Program-made: the position numbers and the translations under genes
The notes under the pieces: model-generated
Seen by the model: the letters and a program-made list of their open reading frames with translations, nothing else
What the model was told of the DNA's origin: nothing
Databases searched by the model: none
NCBI RefSeq assembly: GCF_040544485.1
Contig: NZ_JBDZDV010000008.1
Location: 62,001 to 126,000 of the forward strand
Reading direction: 5' to 3'
DNA from: Lacicoccus halitifaciens
Lineage (GTDB): Bacteria; Bacillota; Bacilli; Staphylococcales; Salinicoccaceae
DNA length: 64,000 nucleotides
Shown: positions 35,086 to 43,182 of the stretch, piece by piece
Layout: each line of letters starts with the position of its first letter
How positions within the stretch are numbered: position 1 is the stretch's first letter

Positions 35086-35886
35086 CTAAACTTCCTCTTT
35101 CAAACGGTCCCGCTTCTCCTTGCGCTTAACGAGCAGGATGCTGAACTCATACAGGAGGATCATCGGCGTCAGTGTGAGGAGGTGTGAGAAAATGTCCGGC
35201 GGCGCGATCAGCGCCGTGATCACGAGCAGCCCGAAGTACGCAAACTTCCTGATACTCCGCATCAGCTCCGAGTCCAGCAGCTCAAGATAATTCAGGAATA
35301 AAACCACCAGCGGCAATTGGAACACGAGTCCGAGCGGGATCGTCGTCACCAGCAGGAACGACATGTACTCATCCGCCGTGATCAGCACATCGAAATTCTG
35401 CTCACCCATATTGATGAGCGCAAAATAGCTGATCGGATGGACGACGAAATAGCCGAACAGCAGCCCGACCAAAAACAGCACGATCATCAGCGGGAGCATC
35501 GTATGCATGATCCGCGCATCCTTCGGGATCAGCCGCGGCTGCACGAACTGCCATAAGTAGTAGAGCATGAACGGTATCGAGAGGCCGATGCTGATTGCCC
35601 CTGAGGTGCGGAAATAAAACCGGATCACTTCGAACGGCCCCATGACGACGATGTCCGCACCCTTTCCGATGAAGCCGAACCACCAGCTGACGGTCATGAA
35701 GATGATGATGAATACGACTGCGATGGTGATGGCGGACTTGATCAGCACCGCACGGAGCGCTTCGAGATGCCCTGAGAAGGTGTCGACCGAATCGACGATG
35801 GCGTCTTCGGCCGGCTTCCGGTCTTTATTCTCAATTTTGTTTTCCTGTACGATACGATCACCCGCCTTTGATATCGAAATTTTCAA
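35086..35886 (-). CDS. tatC: Twin-arginine translocase subunit TatC
   Basis: A six-segment membrane protein of about 250-266 residues that recognises twin-arginine signal peptides. Family motifs include SGHLEALRAVLIKS, FEVIRFYFRTSGAISIGLSIPFMLYYLWQFVQPRL in two adjoining pieces, and LLVITALIAPPDIFSHLLTLTP. The start is uncertain: TTG at 35886 has no ribosome binding site, while AAGGCGGGTG lies 20 bases further in without a standard start in frame. No tatA is seen next to it. A candidate Tat substrate is encoded at 38337-39107. Confidence 0.92.
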   Translation of the reverse strand: MKISISKAGDRIVQENKIENKDRKPAEDAIVDSVDTFSGHLEALRAVLIKSAITIAVVFIIIFMTVSWWFGFIGKGADIVVMGPFEVIRFYFRTSGAISIGLSIPFMLYYLWQFVQPRLIPKDARIMHTMLPLMIVLFLVGLLFGYFVVHPISYFALINMGEQNFDVLITADEYMSFLLVTTIPLGLVFQLPLVVLFLNYLELLDSELMRSIRKFAYFGLLVITALIAPPDIFSHLLTLTPMILLYEFSILLVKRKEKRDRLKEEV

Positions 35887-35896
35887 ACTATTGGTT

Positions 35897-35925
35897 TTGT
35901 AATATGTTTTTATATAGTCTATAAT
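35897..35925 (+). promoter_or_regulatory. Sigma-A-type promoter for the small membrane protein gene
   Basis: TTGTAA (35897-35902), a 17-base spacer and TATAAT (35920-35925) stand 36 bases ahead of the start at 35962. Confidence 0.65.
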
Positions 35926-35961
35926 AAGTATAAAATATATTCTATATTGAGGTGCATGGGA

Positions 35962-36372
35962 ATGTCATTTTTTAAAATGTTGACATGGGACAACGGACAT
36001 ATGGACTTGCGCTACACTGAAGATTCCTACGACGGTTCTGTGAAAATCACGAATGTCTACCGCGACAACAGAGCTTTGGATTACGAAGAAGTTAATGATA
36101 AGTACGCCCCGCAGATCAAATCGGCACAGGGGACGATCAGGACATACCGCATCGCGATGCTCATCCTTTTCATCGGGCTGGTGCTGCTTCCCGCCATCGT
36201 CATCGGCGTCGTCCAGAGCAATATCCTGCTCGTCGGCGTCATCATCGTCTACTCCATCGTCGCCTATTTCCTGGTCGAGGCTTATATCCAGACCATCATC
36301 AACAGTTTACTATATGAGATGGATAAAGACCTGACCGGCGGACAGGGGACACCGCGGCAGAGGAAAAAATGA
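35962..36372 (+). CDS. Small membrane protein of unknown function
   Basis: A 136-residue protein with two central membrane segments (IAMLILFIGLVLLPAIVIGVV and ILLVGVIIVYSIVAYFLVEAY) and a charged C-terminus ending in RQRKK. I do not recognise the family. ATG at 35962 follows GAGGTG by eight bases. It is divergent from tatC and ends in a terminator, so it is monocistronic. Position does not suggest a role with confidence. Confidence 0.7.
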   Translation: MSFFKMLTWDNGHMDLRYTEDSYDGSVKITNVYRDNRALDYEEVNDKYAPQIKSAQGTIRTYRIAMLILFIGLVLLPAIVIGVVQSNILLVGVIIVYSIVAYFLVEAYIQTIINSLLYEMDKDLTGGQGTPRQRKK

Positions 36373-36378
36373 TCTATA

Positions 36379-36413
36379 CGCGTCTGCAGGCTCCGGCTTG
36401 CAGGCGTTTTTTT
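36379..36413 (+). terminator. Terminator of the small membrane protein gene
   Basis: ACGC-TCTGCAGG pairs with CTTGCAGGCGT, followed by seven T. Confidence 0.8.
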
Positions 36414-36423
36414 ATTTAACAGA

Positions 36424-36532
36424 TGCTCGTTTTACCGACGAGCATCCGTTGGAAGTCTATCACCTGCTCGTTTCCCGGACGAGCATCCGTTGGAAGTCTA
36501 TCACCTGCTCGTTTACCCGGCGAGCATCCGTT
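36424..36532. repeat. Third repeat family, 41-bp period (3 units)
   Basis: TGCTCG ... CGAGCA units begin at 36424, 36465 and 36506. The inner loop is 8-10 bases and the spacer ATCCGTTGGAAGTCTATCAC is identical between units. Sequence is unrelated to the ATCGGCC arrays, yet the period is again exactly 41. It lies between convergent genes. Confidence 0.9.
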
Positions 36533-36550
36533 AACCCGGCCCCGTCCCGC

Positions 36551-36583
36551 AAAAAACCGGCTGCACTCATGCAGCCGGCCTTC
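36551..36583 (-). terminator. Terminator of the GMC oxidoreductase operon
   Basis: GCCGGCTGCAT/TGCAGCCGG stem then six T on the minus strand, just past the stop at 36592. Confidence 0.85.
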
Positions 36584-36591
36584 ATCAGTCA

Positions 36592-38319
36592 TCAATCTTC
36601 AAGTCTTCCACCGTCTTCGCTGTATGTTATGACGCCTTCGGCACAGCGGTATGCTAGTGCGCCGACTGTGGATGTCGGGTTGTAGCCGCTGTTGTGCGGG
36701 AAGTTGCCCGCACCGACGACGAACAGGTTGTCGCGGTCCCAGTGCTGCAGCCAGTTGTTGACGACGCTCGTCTCCGGATCATCACCCATCACGGTGCCGC
36801 CGGTGTTGTGCGTCGACTGGTACGGCACGATGTCATAATCGCCGATCTCCTCATCGACCACGACTTCATTGGCACCCATCTCCTCCAGTATTTCACCGCA
36901 CCTGTCGGCGAGGTACTTCGTCCTCGTCCGGTCGGAGTCCGTGAAGTTGTAGGTCAGCTGGACGAGCGGCAGCCCGTATGCGTCGGTGTACTCTTCATCG
37001 AGGTCGAGGTAGTTGTCCTTGTGCGGCGTCGTCGCGCACTGGCCCTGCACACGGATCGTCCGCGTGTAGTTCTCTATCGTCTCCTTCTTGAATTCAGCGC
37101 CCCAGCTCGGTGTGTCCGGGCGGGTGATGTTTGTCGCGATCGGGCGTGAACCCGTCTGCGTCACCGCGATGTTCCCGCCGTGCAGGAAATCAAGATCCGA
37201 ATGATCGAACTCATCCCCGTTGTAATCATCAAGTCCCGCACCGAGTGCACCTGCGCCCATGAACGTATTGAACTGGGTGTCAAAGAAGCCCCTTGCACCG
37301 CCGAACGTCTGGTAGCCGTAATTCCTGCCGAGCGTGCCTTCCTCGGTCTCCGGATCGTACTGCTCGCCGATATCGGAAACTCGCAGCAATTTATAGTTGT
37401 TGAATACATAACTGTTCAGGACGACGATATCCGCCGGCTGGATGAATTCCTCACCGCTCAGCGTATCGATGTAGCGCACGCCGCTGACCAGGCTGTCGTC
37501 ATCCTCATCCGTCAGCACTTCCACGACGTTCGCATGCGTCCTGATATCGAAATTCCCCGTCTCAAGCGCCGTCGGGATGACGGTCGTCTCCGGTGAGGAT
37601 TTGGCGTCGTACTCACATGCGAACCTTTCGCAGAACGCACAGTACTGGCACGGCTGCAGCGTCTGTCCGTCCGGGTTGGTGTACTGCTGGGTCATGTTCG
37701 CGGACGGCATCATATGGGCATGCAGCCCCATCCCCTTCGCCGCGTCGTTGAAGAGCTTGAGCATCGGTGTCTCGATCATCGGCGGCGTCGGGAACGGTTC
37801 CGAACGGTGGCCGCCGAGCGGGTTTTCCTCGCCTGCAAGGCCGATCGTCAAGTCGAATTGGGTGAAGTATGGCTCCAGTTCATCGTATGTAATGCCCCAG
37901 TCCTGCCATCTGTACCCTTTGTCATCCCCAAGCTTGTCCTCCCCGTAGCGCTCCTCCGTCATCGAACGGATTTCAAAATCATACGGCAAAAAACGCCACG
38001 TCTGCCCGTTCCAGTGCGTCCCCGCACCGCCGACGTTCTCACCGAGCAGGAAGGAGCCCATGCGCCGCATCGGCAGCGCGCGTTCATCCCGCGTGTTCCT
38101 GAAAGTGATCGTCTCCTTCGAAGTGTCCTGCATCAGTTCATATCTGATCGCATACCTGTACTCATCATGCACATGCTGATAATCTTCCGTGCCACGGTTC
38201 TTACCGCGCTCCAGGCCGACGACCGACAAACCCGCCTTTGCCGCTTCCGCCGCGACGATGCCGCCGGTCCAGCCGACCCCGACTGTCACGACATCCACTT
38301 TATCCAATGTTTCTGCCAT
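36592..38319 (-). CDS. GMC family oxidoreductase (gluconate 2-dehydrogenase-like flavoprotein)
   Basis: A 575-residue FAD enzyme. The dinucleotide-binding motif VGVGWTGGIVAAEAAKAGL is near the N-terminus with LERG after it; GENVGGAGTHWNGQTWR is the flavin-contact region; a cysteine-rich stretch CQYCAFCERFACEYDAKSSP lies in the middle and resembles the gluconate dehydrogenase large subunit; STHNTGGTVMGDDPETS and NPTSTVGALAYR close the C-terminal domain. It should oxidise a sugar acid or alcohol and pass electrons to a membrane acceptor together with the subunit-3-like protein encoded 17 bases upstream. It has no signal of its own and may be carried out by the Tat signal of its partner. Confidence 0.88.
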   Translation of the reverse strand: MAETLDKVDVVTVGVGWTGGIVAAEAAKAGLSVVGLERGKNRGTEDYQHVHDEYRYAIRYELMQDTSKETITFRNTRDERALPMRRMGSFLLGENVGGAGTHWNGQTWRFLPYDFEIRSMTEERYGEDKLGDDKGYRWQDWGITYDELEPYFTQFDLTIGLAGEENPLGGHRSEPFPTPPMIETPMLKLFNDAAKGMGLHAHMMPSANMTQQYTNPDGQTLQPCQYCAFCERFACEYDAKSSPETTVIPTALETGNFDIRTHANVVEVLTDEDDDSLVSGVRYIDTLSGEEFIQPADIVVLNSYVFNNYKLLRVSDIGEQYDPETEEGTLGRNYGYQTFGGARGFFDTQFNTFMGAGALGAGLDDYNGDEFDHSDLDFLHGGNIAVTQTGSRPIATNITRPDTPSWGAEFKKETIENYTRTIRVQGQCATTPHKDNYLDLDEEYTDAYGLPLVQLTYNFTDSDRTRTKYLADRCGEILEEMGANEVVVDEEIGDYDIVPYQSTHNTGGTVMGDDPETSVVNNWLQHWDRDNLFVVGAGNFPHNSGYNPTSTVGALAYRCAEGVITYSEDGGRLED

Positions 38320-38336
38320 AATTTTCTCCCCCGTCC

Positions 38337-39107
38337 TTAATGTCCTGCAGCGACCGACTGCGGATCTATTTCATGGAACTCCCCGTCGTCGATCTGTTCG
38401 ATGTATGCCATCTGGTGCCCCGGGAAGTTCTTCATCTTCCAGCCTTCCATGCCGCGGTTGCCGCGGTAGATCGGGTCGGAATAAACCCCCTCGAGCGTCG
38501 CCGTCCTGAGCAGCCCGAAAAATTCCGGCGCCGTCGCTGTATGGGCCGGCACCCCCATGTCCACATCCCCTTCCTGGAAAAGGGTCAATATCTCGTCCAT
38601 CTGTTCCGGCTCGAGTGCCCTGAAGTCCGCATCGAATTCCTCGTTCGCCACCTCATTCAGCTTCAGTATGCCGAGCGTGAAATACTCCCGCCGGTTCAGC
38701 CTCGACTGGTACCCCTGTGTCGCAGACCCTTCATAGAAGGGACCCTGCATATATTCCTTTGTGTTGCTGCCGTAGTCGCCCGCAAGCTGGCCGTCCAGGA
38801 AATATGCCGCACCGAGTGCCGCCGCACCCGGCCCGAGGTCATCCTCCGGGAATATGCGCTCCATCGCCGCTTCGATCGTCTCCCTGTCGGAGTGCTTCGT
38901 GAAGAACATATAACCGGTGTGGTGGTTATCGCCGCCCGATGCCTCCTCCCCGTGTTCAGCCGTCTCCGGCTCGGTCGCCGGCGGACTCTGGTCGAAGTTG
39001 TAGCCGATGAACCCGCCGAGCAGCGAGCCGCCGAGGATGCCGCCGGTCGCAACGCCCGTCGTCTTCAGAAAATCACGCCTGGAAAAACGCTTCTCATCAT
39101 TGCTCAT
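38337..39107 (-). CDS. Gluconate 2-dehydrogenase subunit 3-like protein with Tat signal
   Basis: A 256-residue protein. The N-terminus KRFSRRDFLKTTGVATGGIL is a textbook twin-arginine signal (S-R-R-D-F-L-K), followed by a hydrophobic stretch. The mature part has EAAMERIFPEDDLGPGAAALGAAYFLDGQLAGDYG and a late YRGNRGMEGWKMKNFPG, as in the small subunit of membrane gluconate dehydrogenases. It is the first gene of a two-gene operon with the GMC flavoprotein and probably exports the complex by TatC, encoded 2.4 kb away. No cytochrome subunit gene is nearby, so the electron acceptor is unknown. Confidence 0.88.
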   Translation of the reverse strand: MSNDEKRFSRRDFLKTTGVATGGILGGSLLGGFIGYNFDQSPPATEPETAEHGEEASGGDNHHTGYMFFTKHSDRETIEAAMERIFPEDDLGPGAAALGAAYFLDGQLAGDYGSNTKEYMQGPFYEGSATQGYQSRLNRREYFTLGILKLNEVANEEFDADFRALEPEQMDEILTLFQEGDVDMGVPAHTATAPEFFGLLRTATLEGVYSDPIYRGNRGMEGWKMKNFPGHQMAYIEQIDDGEFHEIDPQSVAAGH

Positions 39108-39204
39108 TTACCCCACTCCCCTGCATGTTTTATTATTCTGATAAATATAACTTCATTGTACACCATCTCCATATATTTTAAAGAGATAAATCGAAAGAAT
39201 ATTA

Positions 39205-39942
39205 CTAATTTTTCAACAAACTTCCCCAAAGCGGTGTTTTCCTGAAAGCGCTACCCTTTTTCGGCCCCACCGCCATGAACCGGACCGCTTTTTTGTACCG
39301 CATCCTCACCCACCAGTAGCTGTCTGCGGCATACAGCCGGTCGAAGGCGACCTCGGACCCTGCCGGCAGCACACCCGCACGCGCTGCACACACGTTCGGG
39401 AAGGTGCGCATGTTGATCCGCCGGTCCGTAACAATCTTTCCATTTTCAGGCCATACATCATGGAGCACCAGCTTCAGCGGATCGATGCCCGTGCAGACGA
39501 AATTCCGCTCACCCCGGATGAAGCCGTAGTTCTGGAATTGGATATGGAGGTGCGAGTTCATATGGACGCCCTGGTTGTTCGTATTGGACTGGCGGCCGAT
39601 CGTCTCACCGGCCCTCACCTTCTGTCCGACCCTGACGGGTAAGTTCCGTGCCAGATGGCCGTAGATCACCTGGATGCCGAGGTCTTTATTCGCAACGACG
39701 ACGGTGCCGCCGAAGTTGCCGTAGGCTTTCGTACCGGCTGAAACGATGCCGTCGCACACCGAAGGCACAGGCGCTAAGTGACGTTTCGACAAATCATAGG
39801 CGCGGTGGTAGCCGCCGCAGTAGCCGTCATAGTTGTGGCCGTTCACGGTGTAATCCCGCTTCCCCCAGATTTTCGACGCATATTTCGTCGGATCGGACGT
39901 GATCCTGAAACCTTTTGAAACAAGATAGTCTATCGGATTCAT
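39205..39942 (-). CDS. M23-family peptidoglycan endopeptidase with C-terminal SH3-like domain, no signal peptide
   Basis: A 245-residue zinc endopeptidase. Residues 30-155 are an M23 domain: YHRAYDLS gives the first His and Asp, IYGHL and NSHLHIQF the other histidines, with VGQKVRAGETIGRQSNT typical of the fold. Residues 165-245 contain RRINMRTFPNVCAARAGVL and YWWVRMRYKK, an SH3b-type wall-binding domain. There is no signal peptide or membrane segment, so the architecture resembles a phage endolysin or a bacteriocin-type lysin. No holin or phage gene is nearby. It is divergent from the TetR gene. Confidence 0.8.
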   Translation of the reverse strand: MNPIDYLVSKGFRITSDPTKYASKIWGKRDYTVNGHNYDGYCGGYHRAYDLSKRHLAPVPSVCDGIVSAGTKAYGNFGGTVVVANKDLGIQVIYGHLARNLPVRVGQKVRAGETIGRQSNTNNQGVHMNSHLHIQFQNYGFIRGERNFVCTGIDPLKLVLHDVWPENGKIVTDRRINMRTFPNVCAARAGVLPAGSEVAFDRLYAADSYWWVRMRYKKAVRFMAVGPKKGSAFRKTPLWGSLLKN

Positions 39943-39999
39943 ATAATCTCCCCTTTAAAAGTCATATTCCATATATCGTGGAAAATGTGAATAAAGTTA

Positions 40000-40050
40000 T
40001 TGACCACACTGGTCAACATGGAGTAATATGTAATTGACCACACCGGTCAA
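40000..40050. promoter_or_regulatory. Twin TetR operators overlapping the promoter of the exporter operon
   Basis: TTGACCACACTGGTCAA (40000-40016) and TTGACCACACCGGTCAA (40034-40050) are near-identical palindromes 34 bases apart. TTGACC of the first serves as -35, and TAATAT at 40024-40029 as -10 with an 18-base spacer; the second lies just downstream. This fits tight autorepression by the TetR protein, and the sites also face the M23 gene. Confidence 0.8.
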
Positions 40051-40065
40051 TGAAGGAGGTCCGGT

Positions 40066-40683
40066 ATGAAGGAAGCGTTTAGGAAACTGGATCCCGCAAG
40101 GCAGGCGGAGATTTTGAATGCGGCGCTGAACGAGTTCGCGAACTACGGCTACAAGGATGCCTCGACCAACAGGATCGTAAAAGATGCCGGGATGTCGAAG
40201 GGGATGCTGTACTACTATTTCGAGAATAAGGAAGATGTTTATTACACGTGCACTGAGTATACGCTGAAGAAAGTGCAGGAGGAGCTGCTCGACTGGGATC
40301 TGCCGCGTCAGGGGTTCATCGAGCGCTCGGCGGCGATTGCGGAGCGGAAGCATGCATATTATGAGAAGCATCCGGAAATTTCGATGTTCCTGTCACATGT
40401 CTATCTTGAGGACACCGTGCCGGAAAAATACCGCGAGCTGCAGCAGAAGCTCGTCACAGAAGGCTACAAGGCCGCCTATGCGGACATCGACTACAGCTAC
40501 TTCAGGGAGGACATCGACCATGAGACATTGATGAAGCTCATCATGTGGACGTTCGACGGCTATTCGAAGTACATCGAGGACGATTCGACGCGCAGCGCCG
40601 GGGATTTCGAAAAATATTTCGAGGAGTTCGAAGTCTACCTCGATGCGATGAAGAAACTCTATTACAAGGAGGAATACCAATGA
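40066..40683 (+). CDS. TetR/AcrR family transcriptional regulator
   Basis: A 205-residue repressor. Residues 10-55 form the DNA-binding domain: RQAEILNAALNEFANYGYKDASTNRIVKDAGMSKGMLYYYFENKEDVYY, given here as its known helix order. The C-terminal domain is a ligand-binding bundle. It is the first gene of a three-gene operon with an ABC exporter; its stop overlaps the start of the ATPase gene (ATGA). Two perfect operators precede it, so it should repress its own operon until a drug or metabolite binds. Confidence 0.9.
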   Translation: MKEAFRKLDPARQAEILNAALNEFANYGYKDASTNRIVKDAGMSKGMLYYYFENKEDVYYTCTEYTLKKVQEELLDWDLPRQGFIERSAAIAERKHAYYEKHPEISMFLSHVYLEDTVPEKYRELQQKLVTEGYKAAYADIDYSYFREDIDHETLMKLIMWTFDGYSKYIEDDSTRSAGDFEKYFEEFEVYLDAMKKLYYKEEYQ

Positions 40684-41561
40684 GCATACTGACACTGGAG
40701 AACGTCTCCAAACATTTCGGGAAGGTCCGTGCGGCGGAGAACGTGTCCATCGACATACGGGAAGGCGAAGTCTTCGGCTTCATCGGGCCGAACGGCGCCG
40801 GCAAGTCGACGACGATCCGGATGATCATCGGCGCCTTGAAGGAGACGTCGGGGACGATCTACTTCAAGGGCGAGGATATAAAGAAAAGCAGGCGCTACAT
40901 CGAAAACATCAGCTATGTGCCTGGGGACGTCAATCTGTGGCCCAACCTGACCGGGATGGAAGTGATCAACTTCTTCATGAAGATGCGCGGGTTCAAGGAT
41001 GTTGAGATGCGTGATGCGCTCATCGAAAAGTTCCGGCTGGATGCCAGGAAAAAGTGCAAGACCTACTCAAAGGGCAACCGCCAGAAAGTGGCACTGATCA
41101 GCGCGCTGTTATCGGATGCGGACCTTTTAATATTCGATGAACCGACGACCGGTCTCGACCCGCTGATGGAGCGCGTGTTCCACCAGGAGATCCTTGCCGC
41201 ACGCGATGCCGGCAAGAGCGTGCTGCTGTCGAGTCATATACTGTCAGAAGTCGAGAAGCTCGCGGACAGGATCGCCATCATACGCGAAGGGAAGATCATC
41301 GAGACCGGGAAGCTCGCAGACCTCAGCCATATCACGCGGATCGAATATATACTGTCTTCGGAGGACGACCTCTCCTTCCTTGAAGGGAAAAGCTATGCCC
41401 ATGATTTCAGGACCGAGGGCGGCAATACGCATCTCATGGTCGACAACGACAAGGTCGCGGACTTCATGTCGGACATCAGCAGTAAGAGGATCACCTACCT
41501 AGTCACCGAGCCACCCAAACTTGAGGACATATTCATGCGCTATTATGAGGATAAATCATGA
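40680..41561 (+). CDS. ABC transporter ATP-binding protein (drug exporter type)
   Basis: A 293-residue ATPase. Walker A is GPNGAGKST, the signature is TYSKGNRQKVAL (variant of LSGGQ), Walker B LLIFDEPTTGLDP and the switch His in SSHILSEVEK. A C-terminal extension of about 80 residues is typical of the DrrA/CcmA-like antibiotic exporter group. It starts inside the TetR stop codon (ATGA) and ends overlapping the permease start, so the three proteins are made together. Confidence 0.92.
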   Translation: MSILTLENVSKHFGKVRAAENVSIDIREGEVFGFIGPNGAGKSTTIRMIIGALKETSGTIYFKGEDIKKSRRYIENISYVPGDVNLWPNLTGMEVINFFMKMRGFKDVEMRDALIEKFRLDARKKCKTYSKGNRQKVALISALLSDADLLIFDEPTTGLDPLMERVFHQEILAARDAGKSVLLSSHILSEVEKLADRIAIIREGKIIETGKLADLSHITRIEYILSSEDDLSFLEGKSYAHDFRTEGGNTHLMVDNDKVADFMSDISSKRITYLVTEPPKLEDIFMRYYEDKS

Positions 41562-43132
41562 CCCACTTCAGACTTCTGGCAAAGCAGGTCCGCTTCAGGG
41601 TGATCATGTGGCTCATCATCCTATGCGGCATGTCTGTGGGCTTTGCCCCGGTCTTCGACGACCTGTACTCAACAGAGGAGGAACTGCGCTCGATCGAAGC
41701 GACGCTTGACAACCCGGCGATGGTCGCACTCATCGGCCCCCTCCCGGATGCGGCGTATACGACCGCCGTTTCATTCAGCCATCAGATGCTGCTCTTCATG
41801 GCGCTCCTCCACGGAATCTTCGGCATACTGATCGCAAATTCCGTCGGGAGGAAGGCAGAAGATGACGGCCTCACCGAATACCTCATCAGCGGCGGCGTCA
41901 GCAAACGTACGCTCTACGTCAACCAGGTGATGCTCGGGGTGCTGATCAACCTGATTGCTTTTGTCATCAACTATGCAGGGCTCTCCCTCCTCGGCCTGGA
42001 GTCGTTCAATAATGAGGGGAACCTGCTCTACAGTGCAGGGCTTGCACTGTTCGGCATGCTGTTCTACATGCTGACACTGTTCTTCGGTGCACTTCTTTCA
42101 TCCGCCGACCTGACGTTCGGGATCACGCTTTCGATACTTGTCATCATGTTCCTGTACCGGGCGGTCACGGATGTCGCGGATATGGCCTATTCCGTCATCT
42201 CGCCGTACAACTGGCTGACGCGGATGTACCCGTATGCCGAGAATGATTTCACATGGCTGCTTCCGTTCCTGCTGGTCGCCGTCTTCGCTTTGGCCGGATG
42301 GTTTTTATTCTCCCGGAGGGACCTCGGCGGCGCATACCTGAAGGGGCGCGGCGACAGGCGGACGCGGAACATCGGATCGTATCCGGGGCTTGCGCTCCGC
42401 AACATGCGGACGATGATCATTTCGTGGCTCGCCGGCATGTTCGTGATCGGGCTGACGTACGGTTCGATTTTCGGGGATCTCGAGGAGATGATTTCCGGGA
42501 ATGAAATGCTTTCGGCCGCCGTTGAAGCGGGTGCCATCGATGATCCTGTGATGTTCTTCATCAATATGATACTGATCATCACGACGGTGATCACGGCGAT
42601 ACCCGCTGTGATGATCATCGGCAGGGTGCTGCGCGAGGAGAATACGGCCCGGCTTGAAGTGGTGGATTCCGGGACGCTTGAAAGCAGGTTTTCACGCACC
42701 CTGGTGCTCGTCACGCACTGGATCCTGAGCCTGCTGGTCGCGCTCATCGGTATGGTGCTCACGACGCTCGGCATGCATCTTGCGAGCATGAATGTCGATG
42801 ACATCGGCGTGACGCTCGGTGATTATATGCTTGCGAGCCTGAACTACTTCACCGCCATCGCGGCGGCCGTCGGCATCGGTGTACTGCTGCTCGGGCTGTC
42901 GAACGGTTTGTTCAAGTTGATCTGGCTCTATGTCGGCTATATGTTCTTCGTGGCATACCTCGGGAACCTGGTCGAGCTGCCGGAGATGCTCCATATGGCG
43001 ACGCCGTTCCATTATCTGGAGAATGTGACGGTCAATGAGATGGACTGGGTGGCTGCGGGCGGTGTCTTCATCGCAGCGGTGGTTTTATTTGCCGCAGGGC
43101 TGTTTCTTTACAGGAAACGTGACCTCGGCTGA
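41558..43132 (+). CDS. ABC-2 type permease of a drug exporter
   Basis: A 524-residue protein with about 12 membrane segments, i.e. a fused double-length permease like those that export polyketide antibiotics. The first half has HQMLLFMALLHGIFGILIANSVGRKAEDDGLTEYLISGGVSKR, as separate short motifs, the usual amphipathic coupling region; the second half repeats the arrangement (AVMIIGRVLREENTARLEVVDSGTLESR). The substrate is unknown; control by the TetR protein suggests a toxic hydrophobic compound. Last gene of the operon. Confidence 0.88.
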   Translation: MTHFRLLAKQVRFRVIMWLIILCGMSVGFAPVFDDLYSTEEELRSIEATLDNPAMVALIGPLPDAAYTTAVSFSHQMLLFMALLHGIFGILIANSVGRKAEDDGLTEYLISGGVSKRTLYVNQVMLGVLINLIAFVINYAGLSLLGLESFNNEGNLLYSAGLALFGMLFYMLTLFFGALLSSADLTFGITLSILVIMFLYRAVTDVADMAYSVISPYNWLTRMYPYAENDFTWLLPFLLVAVFALAGWFLFSRRDLGGAYLKGRGDRRTRNIGSYPGLALRNMRTMIISWLAGMFVIGLTYGSIFGDLEEMISGNEMLSAAVEAGAIDDPVMFFINMILIITTVITAIPAVMIIGRVLREENTARLEVVDSGTLESRFSRTLVLVTHWILSLLVALIGMVLTTLGMHLASMNVDDIGVTLGDYMLASLNYFTAIAAAVGIGVLLLGLSNGLFKLIWLYVGYMFFVAYLGNLVELPEMLHMATPFHYLENVTVNEMDWVAAGGVFIAAVVLFAAGLFLYRKRDLG

Positions 43133-43142
43133 TTTTGGACAT

Positions 43143-43182
43143 GAAAAACCCGGACCGCTGCTGCGGCCCGGGTTCCTTTTTA
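43143..43182. terminator. Bidirectional terminator between permease and AI-2E transporter gene
   Basis: AACCCGG-CCG pairs with CGG-CCGGGTT around CTGCTG; T-rich flanks on both strands. Confidence 0.85.
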
